In this document: one piece after another, positions 34,683 to 45,473 of the stretch | How positions within the stretch are numbered: the stretch's first letter is position 1 | Layout of the letters: every line of letters begins with the position of its first letter | Origin: Streptomyces longhuiensis | GTDB lineage: Bacteria > Actinomycetota > Actinomycetes > Streptomycetales > Streptomycetaceae | DNA: 64,000 nucleotides | Direction: 5' to 3' | Assembly (NCBI RefSeq): GCF_020616555.1 | Contig: NZ_CP085173.1 | Location: 7,084,001 to 7,148,000 of the forward strand | Translations under genes and position numbers: made by a program | Notes under the pieces: model-generated | What the model was told of the DNA's origin: nothing | Seen by the model: only the letters and a program-made list of their open reading frames with translations | The model's database searches: none

Positions 34683-35444
34683 TCAGTGGTCCATGTGCGC
34701 CGCGATGTCCTCCGCGCACGCGCGCAGGGCCGGGACGTGCGCGCGCAGCTCGTCGGCGCCGGTCAGGGCGACGGCCGCGCCGAGCGAGACGGCCAGACGC
34801 GGCGCCTGTCCGTGCGGCGGGGGCACGGCGACGGCGATCGACCGGACACCGACCTCGTTCTCCTCGTCGACCTCGGCCCAGCCGCGCTCGCGCACGGCGT
34901 CGAGCTCCTCGCGGACCGCCGCCGGATCGGTCACCGTGCGGGCGGTGACCGCGCTCAGGTCGGCCGCGAGCAACTCGTCGCGCTCCCGCTCGGGCAGGCC
35001 CGCGACGAGGACCTTGCCGAGCGAGGTCGCGTGCCAGGCGTTACGGGTGCCCTCCGCGCTGCGCAGCTGAAGGTGCTGCGTGCCCTGCGCAGTGAGGACG
35101 AGCAGCACGTCCGTGTCGTGGAGGATGCCCGCGATGGCGGGCAGGCCCGTGCGGTCGGCGAGCCTGCGCATCGGCGCCGCCGCCGCGGAGTAGCCGGCCG
35201 GTGAGCGCTGGAAGCCCCGCGACAGTTCGAGCACCCTGGCCCCCAGCGCGTAGCGCCGGGTGTCCTCGTCGTACGCCACGAACCGTTCGGCGGCGAGCCG
35301 GCCGAGGAGCCGGTGGGCGCTGCTGACCGGGAGCGCCGCGGCGCGGGCCGCGGCACTCACCCCCAGGCCCGCGGGATGGTCGGCCAGCACGGTGAGGAGT
35401 CGCAGGCCCCGGCCGAGCATGTCGTCGCCGGACGTCGTGGTCAC
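34683..35444 (-). CDS. IclR-family transcriptional regulator
   Basis: 253 aa from GTG 35444 with GGGAGA upstream. N-terminal winged helix LGRGLRLLTVLADHPAGLGV and ALPVSSAHRLLGRLAAERF, then the effector-binding IclR domain (NAWHATSLGKVLVAGLPERE, VDEENEVGVRSIAVAV). The typical SAxGKAxLA-like motif reads ATSLGKVLVAGL. It probably regulates the flanking MFS, ADH and 2-hydroxyacid dehydrogenase genes; a candidate operator is at 36853-36868. Confidence 0.86.
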   Translation of the reverse strand: MTTTSGDDMLGRGLRLLTVLADHPAGLGVSAAARAAALPVSSAHRLLGRLAAERFVAYDEDTRRYALGARVLELSRGFQRSPAGYSAAAAPMRRLADRTGLPAIAGILHDTDVLLVLTAQGTQHLQLRSAEGTRNAWHATSLGKVLVAGLPERERDELLAADLSAVTARTVTDPAAVREELDAVRERGWAEVDEENEVGVRSIAVAVPPPHGQAPRLAVSLGAAVALTGADELRAHVPALRACAEDIAAHMDH

Positions 35445-35498
35445 GCTGCTCGTCTCCCGTGTGCTGCGCCCGTACGCCGGGACCGGTCCCCGGCGCAC

Positions 35499-36827
35499 TC
35501 AGGCGGTGGTGGCAGCGGTGGGCTGCCGGTTCACCGTACCCGGGCGGGGACCGGACGGACGGGGCTCGCGCACCGCCAGCATCAGCGCGGCCGAGACCAG
35601 CGCGCCCGCCGCCATGAACGCGAAGGCCCCCGCGTCCCCGAGCGAGGTGCCGCGTACCCAGCCCACGAGATACGTCCCGGCGAACGAGCCGAGCGCGCCG
35701 AACGAGTTGACGAGCGCCACCGCCGCGCCCGAGACGCCCGCCGGGGCGAGCGTGGAGACGAGCGCGAAGTACGGGCCGTAGGGCGCGTACAGACACAGGC
35801 CCGCCACCACGAGCAGCGCGAGCGCCACGGGGAAGTGGGACCCGGCCGCGTACGAGCCGAACAGGGCGAGGCCGCCGACGCCGAGCCAGGGCCACACGGC
35901 CGCCTTGCGCCGCCCGCTGCGGTCGGACAGGCGCGAGTTGAGCAGCATCGCGACGACCGCGAAGGCGTACGGCACGGCGGTCAGCAGACCGGTGGCGCCG
36001 ATGCCCTCGCCCGAGCCCTTCTTCACGATCGACGGCAGCCAGAAGATGAAGCCGTACATGCCGAACGACCAGAAGAAGTACTGCACGGCCATCAGCAGCA
36101 CGGGGCGCGAGCGCAGGACCCTGCCGTACTCCTCGCGCAGGTTCCCGGAGGCGGCGGGCACGGAGGCGCGGTCCTCGCGCAGGACTTCCAGCTCGGCCGG
36201 GGCGACCCACCCGGCGTCCTCGGGGCGGTCCTTGATGAGCCGCAGACAGAACAGGCCCCAGACGACCGAGGGCACACCCTCGACGATGAACATCACGCGC
36301 CAGTCCGTCACCGACACCAGCCAGCCCGACAGGGCGGACAGCCACATCACGGTGACCGGATTGCCCAGGATGAGCAGGGTGTTGGCGCGGCCGCGCTCGC
36401 CGTGCGTGAACCAGCGGCTGAGCAGCATCACCATCGACGGCAGCACCGCGCCCTCGACGACACCGAGCGCGAACCGCACGGCGATCAGCTGCCCGGGGCT
36501 GCTCAACAGGCCCTGTACCACGGCGAGCAGCCCCCACAGCACCGTCGACCAGGCGACGAGCCGGCGCGCGCTGCGCTGCTCGGCGTAGATCGTGCCGGGG
36601 ATCTGGAAGAAGAAGTAGCCGAGGAAGAACGACGCGGCGATCAGCGAGTCGAGGCCCGCGGACAGATGCAGCTCGTCGGCCATGCCGCCGGCGGAGGCGA
36701 TCGCGTAGTTCGACTTGTCGAGATAGGCGAGCGAGTACGTGATGAACGCGACCGGTATCAGGTGCCGGGCGCGGGTCGAGCTCCAGAAGCCGCCGGTGGA
36801 CGGCCGGGAGGGCGACGGCGCTGTCAT
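35499..36827 (-). CDS. MFS transporter (anion:cation symporter family)
   Basis: 442 aa from ATG 36827. Twelve hydrophobic segments, starting LIPVAFITYSLAYLDKSNYA with the motif typical of the ACS/phthalate-tartrate permease branch, and the inter-TM GVVEGAVLPSMVMLLSRWF. These transporters import organic anions such as hydroxy- or aromatic acids with protons. The regulator gene is 54 bp downstream and a 2-hydroxyacid dehydrogenase is divergent, so a hydroxy acid substrate is plausible. Confidence 0.85.
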   Translation of the reverse strand: MTAPSPSRPSTGGFWSSTRARHLIPVAFITYSLAYLDKSNYAIASAGGMADELHLSAGLDSLIAASFFLGYFFFQIPGTIYAEQRSARRLVAWSTVLWGLLAVVQGLLSSPGQLIAVRFALGVVEGAVLPSMVMLLSRWFTHGERGRANTLLILGNPVTVMWLSALSGWLVSVTDWRVMFIVEGVPSVVWGLFCLRLIKDRPEDAGWVAPAELEVLREDRASVPAASGNLREEYGRVLRSRPVLLMAVQYFFWSFGMYGFIFWLPSIVKKGSGEGIGATGLLTAVPYAFAVVAMLLNSRLSDRSGRRKAAVWPWLGVGGLALFGSYAAGSHFPVALALLVVAGLCLYAPYGPYFALVSTLAPAGVSGAAVALVNSFGALGSFAGTYLVGWVRGTSLGDAGAFAFMAAGALVSAALMLAVREPRPSGPRPGTVNRQPTAATTA

Positions 36828-36852
36828 CCCTTGACCCCCTGTTTTCCGTGAG

Positions 36853-36868
36853 GTGGAAAGTGTTTCAC
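36853..36868. promoter_or_regulatory. Candidate IclR operator
   Basis: GTGGAAAGTGTTTCAC has dyad symmetry GTG-N-AA-N4-TT-N-CAC (5 of 8 pairs). It lies 26 bp upstream of the MFS start and 90 bp upstream of the divergent dehydrogenase, an expected position for the nearby IclR protein. The flanking region is AT-rich compared with the coding DNA. Confidence 0.45.
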
Positions 36869-36957
36869 TGGGCGGGAAGACGTTACGAGGGAGCGGTGGC
36901 CGGGTCAATGGGTCGCCGCATGCCACGACGGCAAGCAAGCCGAAGGAGAGATCCGCG

Positions 36958-37890
36958 ATGACCGATACCGACGTGCTCGTCCCCTGGTCGCAGCTCGACC
37001 AGCGCCACGGCCCCTGGCCCGACGGCGTCCGCGTCCACGTGTGGGACGGCGTGACGCCCGCGTCCGAACTCCCGCAAGACGTCCTGGACGCCGTGGAGTT
37101 CTGGGTCATGCCCTACGCGGTCCCCGACGCGGACCGGCTGCTGCCCCGGCTCCCGCGCCTGCGCGCCGTCCAGTGCCTCAGCGCCGGAGTCGAGAAGCTC
37201 CAGCCGCGGCTGCCCGAGGACGTCACCCTGCACAACGGCCGCGGCCTGCACGACGCCTCCACCGCGGAGCACGCCCTCGGCCTCATCCTCGCGGCCCAGC
37301 GCGAACTGCCCCGCTGGGCCGCCGACCAGGTGGCCGGCCGCTGGGACCCGCACTTCACGCGCTCGCTCGCCGACAGCCGCGTCGCGATCGTCGGCCACGG
37401 CTCGATCGGCTCGGCCCTGGAGACCCGGCTCCTCGCCTGCGAGGCCGAGGTCGTCCGCGTCGCCCGGCGCGCCCGCCCCGACGAGCGGGTCCACGCGATC
37501 GCCGACCTGCCCGCACTGCTCCCCGGCCTCGACATCGTGGTCCTCGTCCTGCCCGAGAACCCGGCCACGGTCGGCCTGTTCGGCCCGAAGGAAATGGCCG
37601 CACTGCCGGACGGCGCCCTCGTCGTCAACGTCGGCCGCGGCCGCACCCTCGACACCGAAGCTCTGCTCGCCGAGACCGTCACGGGCCGGCTGCGCGCCGC
37701 CCTCGACGTCACCGACCCTGAGCCCCTCCCGGCGGACCACGCGCTGCGTCACGCCCCCGGCGTCCTCATCACCCCGCACGTGGCCGGCGGCTCGGCGGCC
37801 TTCCGCCCGCGCGCCGAGCGCCTGATCGTGGAGCAGATACGCCGATGGGCCGCGGAAGAGGAACTGCTCAACCCCTTCCCGCGGCCCTGA
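36958..37890 (+). CDS. D-2-hydroxyacid dehydrogenase
   Basis: 310 aa, ATG 36958 with GAAGGAGAG upstream. NAD(P) fold VAIVGHGSIGSALETRLL, substrate Arg in NVGRGRTLDTEALLAE, Glu in DVTDPEPLPADH and catalytic His in LITPHVAGGS. These define the Arg-Glu-His triad of glycerate/phosphoglycerate-type 2-hydroxyacid dehydrogenases. It reduces a 2-keto acid or oxidises a D-2-hydroxy acid. Divergent from the MFS gene, so the two likely share control. It ends 15 bp before the convergent XRE-MurA gene. Confidence 0.87.
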   Translation: MTDTDVLVPWSQLDQRHGPWPDGVRVHVWDGVTPASELPQDVLDAVEFWVMPYAVPDADRLLPRLPRLRAVQCLSAGVEKLQPRLPEDVTLHNGRGLHDASTAEHALGLILAAQRELPRWAADQVAGRWDPHFTRSLADSRVAIVGHGSIGSALETRLLACEAEVVRVARRARPDERVHAIADLPALLPGLDIVVLVLPENPATVGLFGPKEMAALPDGALVVNVGRGRTLDTEALLAETVTGRLRAALDVTDPEPLPADHALRHAPGVLITPHVAGGSAAFRPRAERLIVEQIRRWAAEEELLNPFPRP

Positions 37891-37905
37891 ACGACGCCGA
37901 TCGCG

Positions 37906-39435
37906 TCAGATGTCCCGGAACGTCTCGATCTGTGCGCCAACGGAGTTGAGCCGCTCGGCCAGGTCCTCGTAGCCGCGGTTGATCACGTAGACGTTGCGCA
38001 GTACGGACGTGCCCTCGGCGGCCATCATCGCGAGGAGCACGACGACGGCGGGGCGCAGTGCGGGCGGGCACATCATCTCGGCGGCGCGCCAGCGCGTCGG
38101 GCCCTCGACGAGGACGCGGTGCGGGTCGAGCAGCTGGAGGCGCCCGCCGAGCCGGTTCAGGTCCGTGAGGTAGATCGCGCGGTTGTCGTAGACCCAGTCG
38201 TGGATGAGGGTCTTGCCCTGGGCCGCCGCCGCGATGGCCGCGAAGAAGGGCACGTTGTCGATGTTGAGGCCGGGGAAGGGCATCGGGTGGATCTTGTCGA
38301 TCGGCGCCTCCAGTTTGGAGGGCCGGACGGTGAGGTCCAACAGGCGCGTACGGCCGTTGTCCGCGAAGTACTCGGCCGAGCGGTCGTGGTCGAGGCCCAT
38401 CTCCTCCAGGACCGCGAGCTCGATCTCCAGGAACTCGATCGGCACCCGCTTCACCGTCAGTTCGGACTCGGTGACCACCGCGGCGGCCAGCAGGCTCATC
38501 GCCTCGACCGGGTCCTCGGACGGCGAGTAGTCGACGTCGACGTCGATCTGCGGCACGCCGTGCACGGTGAGGGTGGTCGTGCCGATGCCCTCGACGCGTA
38601 TGCCCAGGGCCTCGAGGAAGAAGCAGAGGTCCTGGACCATGTAGTTCGAGGACGCGTTGCGGATGACGGTGACGCCGTCGTGGCGGGCGGCCGCGAGCAG
38701 CGCGTTCTCGGTCACGGTGTCGCCGCGCTCGGTCAGCACGATCGGGCGGCTGGGGGAGACGCCCGCCTCGACCTGCGCGTGGTAGAGCCCCTCGGTCGCC
38801 GTGATGTCCAGGCCGAACCGGCGCAGCGCGATCATGTGCGGCTCGATGGTGCGGGTGCCGAGGTCGCAGCCGCCCGCGTACGGCAGCTTGAAGTGGTCGA
38901 GGCGGTGCAGGAGCGGGCCGAGGAACATGATGATCGAGCGCGTGCGGCGGGCGGCGACCGCGTCGATGGCGTCCATGTCGAGGGCGGCCGGCGGCACGAT
39001 CTCCAGGTCCACGCCGTCGTTGATCCACCGGGTGCGGACACCGATGGAGTTCAGGACCTCGAGGAGGCGGTAGACCTCCTCGATGCGGGCGACGCGGCGC
39101 AGGACCGTGCGACCCCTGTTGAGGAGCGAGGCGCACAGCAGCGCCACGCAGGCGTTCTTGCTCGTCTTCACGTCGATCGACCCGGACAGGCGGCGGCCGC
39201 CGACCACGCGCAGGTGCATCGGACCCGAGTAGCCCAGCGAGACGATTTCACTGTCGAGCGCCTCGCCTATTCGGGCGATCATCTCAAGGCTGATGTTCTG
39301 GTTGCCGCGCTCGATGCGGTTGACGGCGCTCTGGCTGGTACCGAGCGCCTCGGCGAGCTGCGACTGTGTCCAGCCCCGGTGCTGACGGGCGTCACGGATG
39401 AGCTTGCCGATACGTACGAGGTAGTCGTCTGCCAT
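37906..39435 (-). CDS. XRE-type HTH fused to a MurA-like enolpyruvyl transferase
   Basis: 509 aa. Residues ~7-60 are a complete XRE helix-turn-helix (IRDARQHRGWTQSQLAEALG, SQSAVNRIERG). From ~72 on it is a UDP-GlcNAc 1-carboxyvinyltransferase: substrate loop SKNACVALL (Lys93-Asn94) and the fosfomycin-target Cys190 in GGCDLGTRTIEPH, so catalysis could be intact. MurA normally makes the first committed peptidoglycan precursor from UDP-GlcNAc and PEP, is about 420 aa and has no HTH. The fusion suggests a transcription factor that senses UDP-GlcNAc/PEP, or an enzyme that regulates its own gene. Adjacent to aconitase, as at SCO5998-SCO5999. Confidence 0.88.
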   Translation of the reverse strand: MADDYLVRIGKLIRDARQHRGWTQSQLAEALGTSQSAVNRIERGNQNISLEMIARIGEALDSEIVSLGYSGPMHLRVVGGRRLSGSIDVKTSKNACVALLCASLLNRGRTVLRRVARIEEVYRLLEVLNSIGVRTRWINDGVDLEIVPPAALDMDAIDAVAARRTRSIIMFLGPLLHRLDHFKLPYAGGCDLGTRTIEPHMIALRRFGLDITATEGLYHAQVEAGVSPSRPIVLTERGDTVTENALLAAARHDGVTVIRNASSNYMVQDLCFFLEALGIRVEGIGTTTLTVHGVPQIDVDVDYSPSEDPVEAMSLLAAAVVTESELTVKRVPIEFLEIELAVLEEMGLDHDRSAEYFADNGRTRLLDLTVRPSKLEAPIDKIHPMPFPGLNIDNVPFFAAIAAAAQGKTLIHDWVYDNRAIYLTDLNRLGGRLQLLDPHRVLVEGPTRWRAAEMMCPPALRPAVVVLLAMMAAEGTSVLRNVYVINRGYEDLAERLNSVGAQIETFRDI

Positions 39436-39445
39436 GGCCGCAGGC

Positions 39446-39463
39446 TATCTCAGATATGAGATG
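39446..39463. promoter_or_regulatory. Palindrome at the XRE-MurA promoter
   Basis: TATCTC AGATAT GAGATG contains the perfect palindrome ATCTCAGATATGAGAT, 12 bp upstream of the XRE-MurA ATG. It overlaps a minus-strand TAGCCT that could be a leaderless -10. It has the same TATCTC-N6-GAGAT form as the acnA palindrome at 39622. Confidence 0.6.
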
Positions 39464-39592
39464 CCGCATTCCGGCGGGTCCATTGGAGTGACGGGCCGTC
39501 AACCGGCCCTGGTGGCGCGCCGGCGGGTGTGCGGGACGATGAGGAGGACGGTCCGCCGGTGGCACGGCGGGGTGGCTCGGCGAAGCCCGGGC

Positions 39593-39621
39593 ATGACCAG
39601 TCCGGCCTCATGTACTAGAGT
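39593..39621 (+). promoter_or_regulatory. acnA promoter
   Basis: ATGACC (39593-39598), 17-bp spacer, TAGAGT (39616-39621): a good match to the vegetative consensus. Transcription would start near 39628, inside the following palindrome, giving a ~140-nt leader. Confidence 0.6.
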
Positions 39622-39639
39622 TATCTCGACATCGAGATA
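39622..39639. promoter_or_regulatory. Palindrome over the acnA transcription start
   Basis: TATCTCGA CA TCGAGATA: perfect 8-bp arms directly after the -10, so binding would block initiation. Candidate ligands are a TamR-like MarR protein, reported to control aconitase in S. coelicolor, or the HTH of the adjacent XRE-MurA protein, whose own promoter carries a matching palindrome. Confidence 0.65.
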
Positions 39640-39682
39640 TCTACAGAGGCACACCGCAGCCGCCATGCTCGGTAAGGGTTAC

Positions 39683-39701
39683 CTAACTTAGCCTTACCTT
39701 A
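39683..39701. promoter_or_regulatory. Iron-box-like sequence (DmdR/IdeR type) in the acnA leader
   Basis: On the minus strand TAAGGTAAGGCTAAGTTAG agrees at 14 of 19 positions with the actinobacterial iron-box consensus TTAGGTTAGGCTAACCTAA. The palindrome GGTAAGGGTTACC (39671-39683) abuts it and may be a second, overlapping site. It lies 68-86 bp before the acnA start codon. Confidence 0.5.
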
Positions 39702-39702
39702 G

Positions 39703-42483
<2,781 letters not shown>

Positions 42484-42504
42484 GCGGTACGGCAGGGCAG
42501 TTGA

Positions 42505-42539
42505 GGGCCGCATCCCCGGCGACGGGGATGCGGCCCTTT
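42505..42539 (+). terminator. Terminator of acnA
   Basis: Stem GGGCCGCATCCCC / GGGGATGCGGCCC (13 bp, 6-nt loop) followed by TTT. Confidence 0.9.
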
Positions 42540-42624
42540 GCGCGTTTGATGTTGATCGCGGCTGCCGGTAAGGTCACGCTCTTCGCCGGTGTCGGCCGCG
42601 CGGAGTTCCCTGGTAGGCCACGGC

Positions 42625-43419
42625 ATGCCCGAAGCTCTCGTGCTCGACCCGTACGCGATGTGGCGCGACGCCCTCGCCGAAGTGGACGGCGCCTTCACCA
42701 CGCCACCCGCGCTCGACCGTCCCGTCTGGGGCTGTACGCACTGCACCCCCGAGTCCGAGCTGCGCCTGCTCGGAGGCGACCCGGCCCTGGTGTCGGACGA
42801 CCTCCTCGGCCACTTCATACGCGAGGTGGCGAGCCACTGGGCGGAGGACCAGTACCCCGTCCTGTGGCGCCGCTTCATCCCCCGAGCGCTGCGCCTGTGG
42901 GGCCCGGACGGGGACGGCGCCGACCCGTCGTACGAGATAGGACGCCTCGGAAGCGGAGGCGCCCGCCTCGCGGACTGGCCCGTGGCCGAGCGCGCCGCGG
43001 TCGAGGGTGCCTTCCGGGCGCTGCTGACCGTCGCGGTGACCAGCGGCCGCCCCCATGACTGGTGCACCGAACTGATCGAGGGGATCGCCCATGCGACGGG
43101 GGGCCTGGACCCCTGGCTGGACCACATACACGGCCTCGCCGGCCCCGAAGCCGACGCCGGAGTGGTGCGCCTCGCGAGGGGCTGGGCCCTCGAACTCCTC
43201 TGGGGCGAGATGGACTTCATCTGGTGGTACGACGGCGATCCGCAGCACATCGCCCGCTGGCTCCCCAGCCTGCGCCCCCGCATCGAGGCGTTCGCCGCGC
43301 GGCACCCCCGCTGCAAGAACGCGTCCGACGCGCTGATCGGTCTCGACGCGCTTGAGGCCGGTGCCAGTAGCCCGTGGCTCTACCCTGTCGGAGGCCTCAA
43401 GCTGCTCGACCGGGACTGA
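42625..43419 (+). CDS. Hypothetical protein with a WGCTHC motif
   Basis: 264 aa from ATG 42625, where the ribosome site is weak; an upstream in-frame start at 42589 would add 12 residues. A soluble Trp- and acid-rich protein with WGCTHCTPESELRLLGGDPA near the N-terminus, a possible metal-binding CxxC, and ALELLWGEMDFIWWYDGDPQ later. No signal peptide or membrane segment. I do not recognise a characterised family. It ends 2 bp before the convergent DUF397 gene. Confidence 0.7.
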   Translation: MPEALVLDPYAMWRDALAEVDGAFTTPPALDRPVWGCTHCTPESELRLLGGDPALVSDDLLGHFIREVASHWAEDQYPVLWRRFIPRALRLWGPDGDGADPSYEIGRLGSGGARLADWPVAERAAVEGAFRALLTVAVTSGRPHDWCTELIEGIAHATGGLDPWLDHIHGLAGPEADAGVVRLARGWALELLWGEMDFIWWYDGDPQHIARWLPSLRPRIEAFAARHPRCKNASDALIGLDALEAGASSPWLYPVGGLKLLDRD

Positions 43420-43421
43420 GC

Positions 43422-43649
43422 TCAGGCGCCGCCGGCCAGGAACGCGGTCCAGGCGTCCGGGGTGACGGTGAAGTGGGGGTCTTCGGGGTTCTTGGAGTCG
43501 CGGATGTGGATGGCGGCGGGGTGGGTGGCTACCTCGCCGCCCTCGCTGCCGCTGTAAGTCGCCTTGCGCCAGTCGTAGGCGACTTCGAGGCACTGGCCGC
43601 CTTCGTCGCCGCTGTAGCTCGACTTGAACCAGTTCAGTGCGGTGCTCAT
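43422..43649 (-). CDS. DUF397 domain protein, no XRE partner
   Basis: 75 aa. Two copies of the DUF397 core: WFKSSYSGDEGGQCLEVAY and WRKATYSGSEGGEVATHP, then IHIRDSKNPEDPHFTV and the terminal WTAFLAGG. DUF397 proteins are normally encoded next to an XRE/DUF5753 regulator, as in the BldB/WhiJ-like developmental families; none is adjacent here. There is no clear ribosome site. An inverted repeat CTCTCG-N6-CGAGAG (43652-43669) sits just upstream, between this gene and the divergent RibD-like gene. Confidence 0.8.
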   Translation of the reverse strand: MSTALNWFKSSYSGDEGGQCLEVAYDWRKATYSGSEGGEVATHPAAIHIRDSKNPEDPHFTVTPDAWTAFLAGGA

Positions 43650-43704
43650 TGCTCTCGCGACGGCGAGAGTCCCACCCATGTCACCGCAACCGCAGGAGGA
43701 ACAC

Positions 43705-44355
43705 GTGACGCAGCAGTTGCTGAGGGTCCAGAACTTCAACGTCTCCAGTGACGGGTTCGGCGCGGGCGAGGGGCAGAGCCTGGAGCGGCCCTTCGGGCAC
43801 GCCGATCCGGGGGAGATGTTCGCGTGGTGCGGTGCCACGGCGAGTTGGCCCAACCGCACCGACCCCGGCGGCAGCCGGGGCCTGGACGACTACCTCACCC
43901 GCGATTTCCATCACAACATCGGCGCCGAGATCATGGGCCGAGGCAAGTTCGGGCCGCAGAAGGGGCCTTGGGAGAACCTGGAGTGGCAGGGCTGGTGGGG
44001 CGACGAACCGCCGTTCCACACGCCGGTGTTCGTCATGACCCACCACCTCCGGCCCTCGATCTGCCTCTCCGACACCACGTTCCACTTCGTGGACGGCGAC
44101 CCCGTCACCGTCCTCGCCCAGGCGAAGGAAGTGGCCCAGGGCAAGGACGTCCGGCTCGGCGGCGGGGCGAACGCAATCCGCCAGTTCCTCGGCGCCGGCC
44201 TCGTCGACACCCTGCACGTGGCGGTCTCGCCAGTGAAACTCGGGTCGGGCTCGCGGCTGTGGGAATCGCCCGACGAGCTGCGTGACCGGTTCCACGTGGA
44301 CGTCGTGCCCAGCCCGGGCGGCAGCGTGACGCACCACCTTTTCTGGCGGAAATGA
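43705..44355 (+). CDS. Dihydrofolate reductase / RibD C-terminal-like protein
   Basis: 216 aa from GTG 43705 with GCAGGAGGAAC upstream. Family features: LLRVQNFNVSSDGFGAGEGQ at the start, RPSICLSDTTFHFVDGDPVT, VRLGGGANAIRQFLGAGLVD and the end VTHHLFWRK. The RibD_C fold binds NADPH; this short form is often annotated dihydrofolate reductase family but is not the housekeeping DHFR. Substrate unknown. It is followed by a bidirectional-looking terminator. Confidence 0.83.
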   Translation: MTQQLLRVQNFNVSSDGFGAGEGQSLERPFGHADPGEMFAWCGATASWPNRTDPGGSRGLDDYLTRDFHHNIGAEIMGRGKFGPQKGPWENLEWQGWWGDEPPFHTPVFVMTHHLRPSICLSDTTFHFVDGDPVTVLAQAKEVAQGKDVRLGGGANAIRQFLGAGLVDTLHVAVSPVKLGSGSRLWESPDELRDRFHVDVVPSPGGSVTHHLFWRK

Positions 44356-44374
44356 GGGGAAGCAATACGGGACC

Positions 44375-44403
44375 AGGCGGGCGTGAACTCCTCACGCCCG
44401 CCT
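44375..44403. terminator. Convergent terminator between RibD-like gene and IF-1 paralogue
   Basis: Stem AGGCGGGCGTGA / TCACGCCCGCCT (12 bp, 5-nt loop) with TTCC after it on the plus strand. It serves both converging transcripts. Confidence 0.85.
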
Positions 44404-44431
44404 TCCATTTCACCCGTTCAGCCGCCCGGCG

Positions 44432-44656
44432 TCAGCTCCGGTACCGGAAGATGATCCGGCCGCGCGTCAGGTCGTACGGGCTGACCTCCACGAGCACCCG
44501 GTCGAACGGCAGGATCTTGATGTAGTTCTTCCGGATCTTGCCGCTGATGTGCGCGAGCACCTTGTGCCCGCTCTTCAGTTCCACCTGGAAGGTGGCGTTG
44601 CGCAGGCACTCGACGACCGTGCCCTCGATCTCGATACCGCGATTCGTCTTCGTCAT
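44432..44656 (-). CDS. infA: Translation initiation factor IF-1 paralogue
   Basis: 74 aa OB-fold protein: [54 protein letters not shown]. It is full length, and the HISGK and PYDLTRGRI elements are as in housekeeping IF-1. Substitutions such as [10 protein letters not shown] in place of the usual actinobacterial MHYIRILPGD-like stretch, and its position outside the ribosomal-protein operon, mark it as a second copy. The ATG overlaps the GNAT stop (ATGA), so translation is coupled to the acetyltransferase, which is remarkable for an initiation factor. It may replace IF-1 under stress. Confidence 0.88.
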   Translation of the reverse strand: MTKTNRGIEIEGTVVECLRNATFQVELKSGHKVLAHISGKIRKNYIKILPFDRVLVEVSPYDLTRGRIIFRYRS

Positions 44657-45426
44657 CGGTGAAGTACGACCTCCACATTGCTGCCGGCGTGCTCGGCGCC
44701 GATCGTGTCGAAGAGGGTCGTGGCGGCCCTGTTGCGTTCGCCGACTTCCGCCGAAGCCGTCCGGACCCCGGACCGGTGCAGGGAGCCGAGCACTTCGGCG
44801 AGGAGCGCCCGCGCGATGCCGCGCCGCTGCCGGTCGGCCCGGACCGCGATGAGGCCGATCCGTGGCTGACGCGGCACTGGCGCCACCCGGAGCAGTCCCA
44901 CGTACTCGCCGGACTCCACCTCCATGGCCACCGCGTACTTCGTCGGGTCCACCACGGCCGCGTCGTCCAGGCGTGGCAGCACCTCCGCCGGCATCTCCTG
45001 CCATCCGACGGAGGCCTCGACCTCGTCCCGGATCGCGCGGTCGAGTGCGCGCAGGGGGTCCTTCTCCGCCTCGCCGAGGGGGAGGATCGTCACGCCCGAC
45101 GGCGGCTGCGCCGAGCCGAGTCCGGTGACCTGTGGGTCGGTGGGCAGGAAATACACCCACTCGCGGCGCCGGATCGTGAAACCGGCGCGCTCCCACCGGG
45201 ACCTGAGGTCCACGTCGGCCTCGTCGACCATCGTGTACAGGGGCCTCGGCAGGTCCGCGAGCATGGCATCGGCGAGCAGGCCGAACGCCGAGTCGTGCCA
45301 GGAGTCGATGCTGAGGAAGAGTCGTCCGTCGAGCCGCGGCCAGGCCTCACCGCGACCGACCACCTGGTCGTCCTCGAGTGCGTGCCACTGCGTGTCGGCG
45401 ACGCGTGTGATCACTGTTGTATCCAT
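44653..45426 (-). CDS. GNAT-family N-acetyltransferase
   Basis: 257 aa from ATG 45426. An in-frame extension upstream runs through the leader and is not used. The C-terminal GNAT core has [20 protein letters not shown] (acetyl-CoA pyrophosphate loop R/Q-x-x-G-x-A) and [20 protein letters not shown]. The N-terminal half ([35 protein letters not shown]) looks like a second, degenerate GNAT fold. Target unknown: small molecule, antibiotic or ribosomal protein. Cotranslated with the IF-1 paralogue and preceded by a 19-codon leader ORF and a hairpin. Confidence 0.82.
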   Translation of the reverse strand: MDTTVITRVADTQWHALEDDQVVGRGEAWPRLDGRLFLSIDSWHDSAFGLLADAMLADLPRPLYTMVDEADVDLRSRWERAGFTIRRREWVYFLPTDPQVTGLGSAQPPSGVTILPLGEAEKDPLRALDRAIRDEVEASVGWQEMPAEVLPRLDDAAVVDPTKYAVAMEVESGEYVGLLRVAPVPRQPRIGLIAVRADRQRRGIARALLAEVLGSLHRSGVRTASAEVGERNRAATTLFDTIGAEHAGSNVEVVLHR

Positions 45427-45473
45427 AGGTCTCTGCCTTTCGGGAGTGCCTTGTCCAGGCGCTCCCGGGCGAC

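Noticed and set aside
39622..39639. Transcription terminator in the acnA upstream region
   Set aside because: The hairpin-like palindrome directly follows a good -10 element and has only a 2-bp centre, so an operator is more likely than an RNA hairpin.
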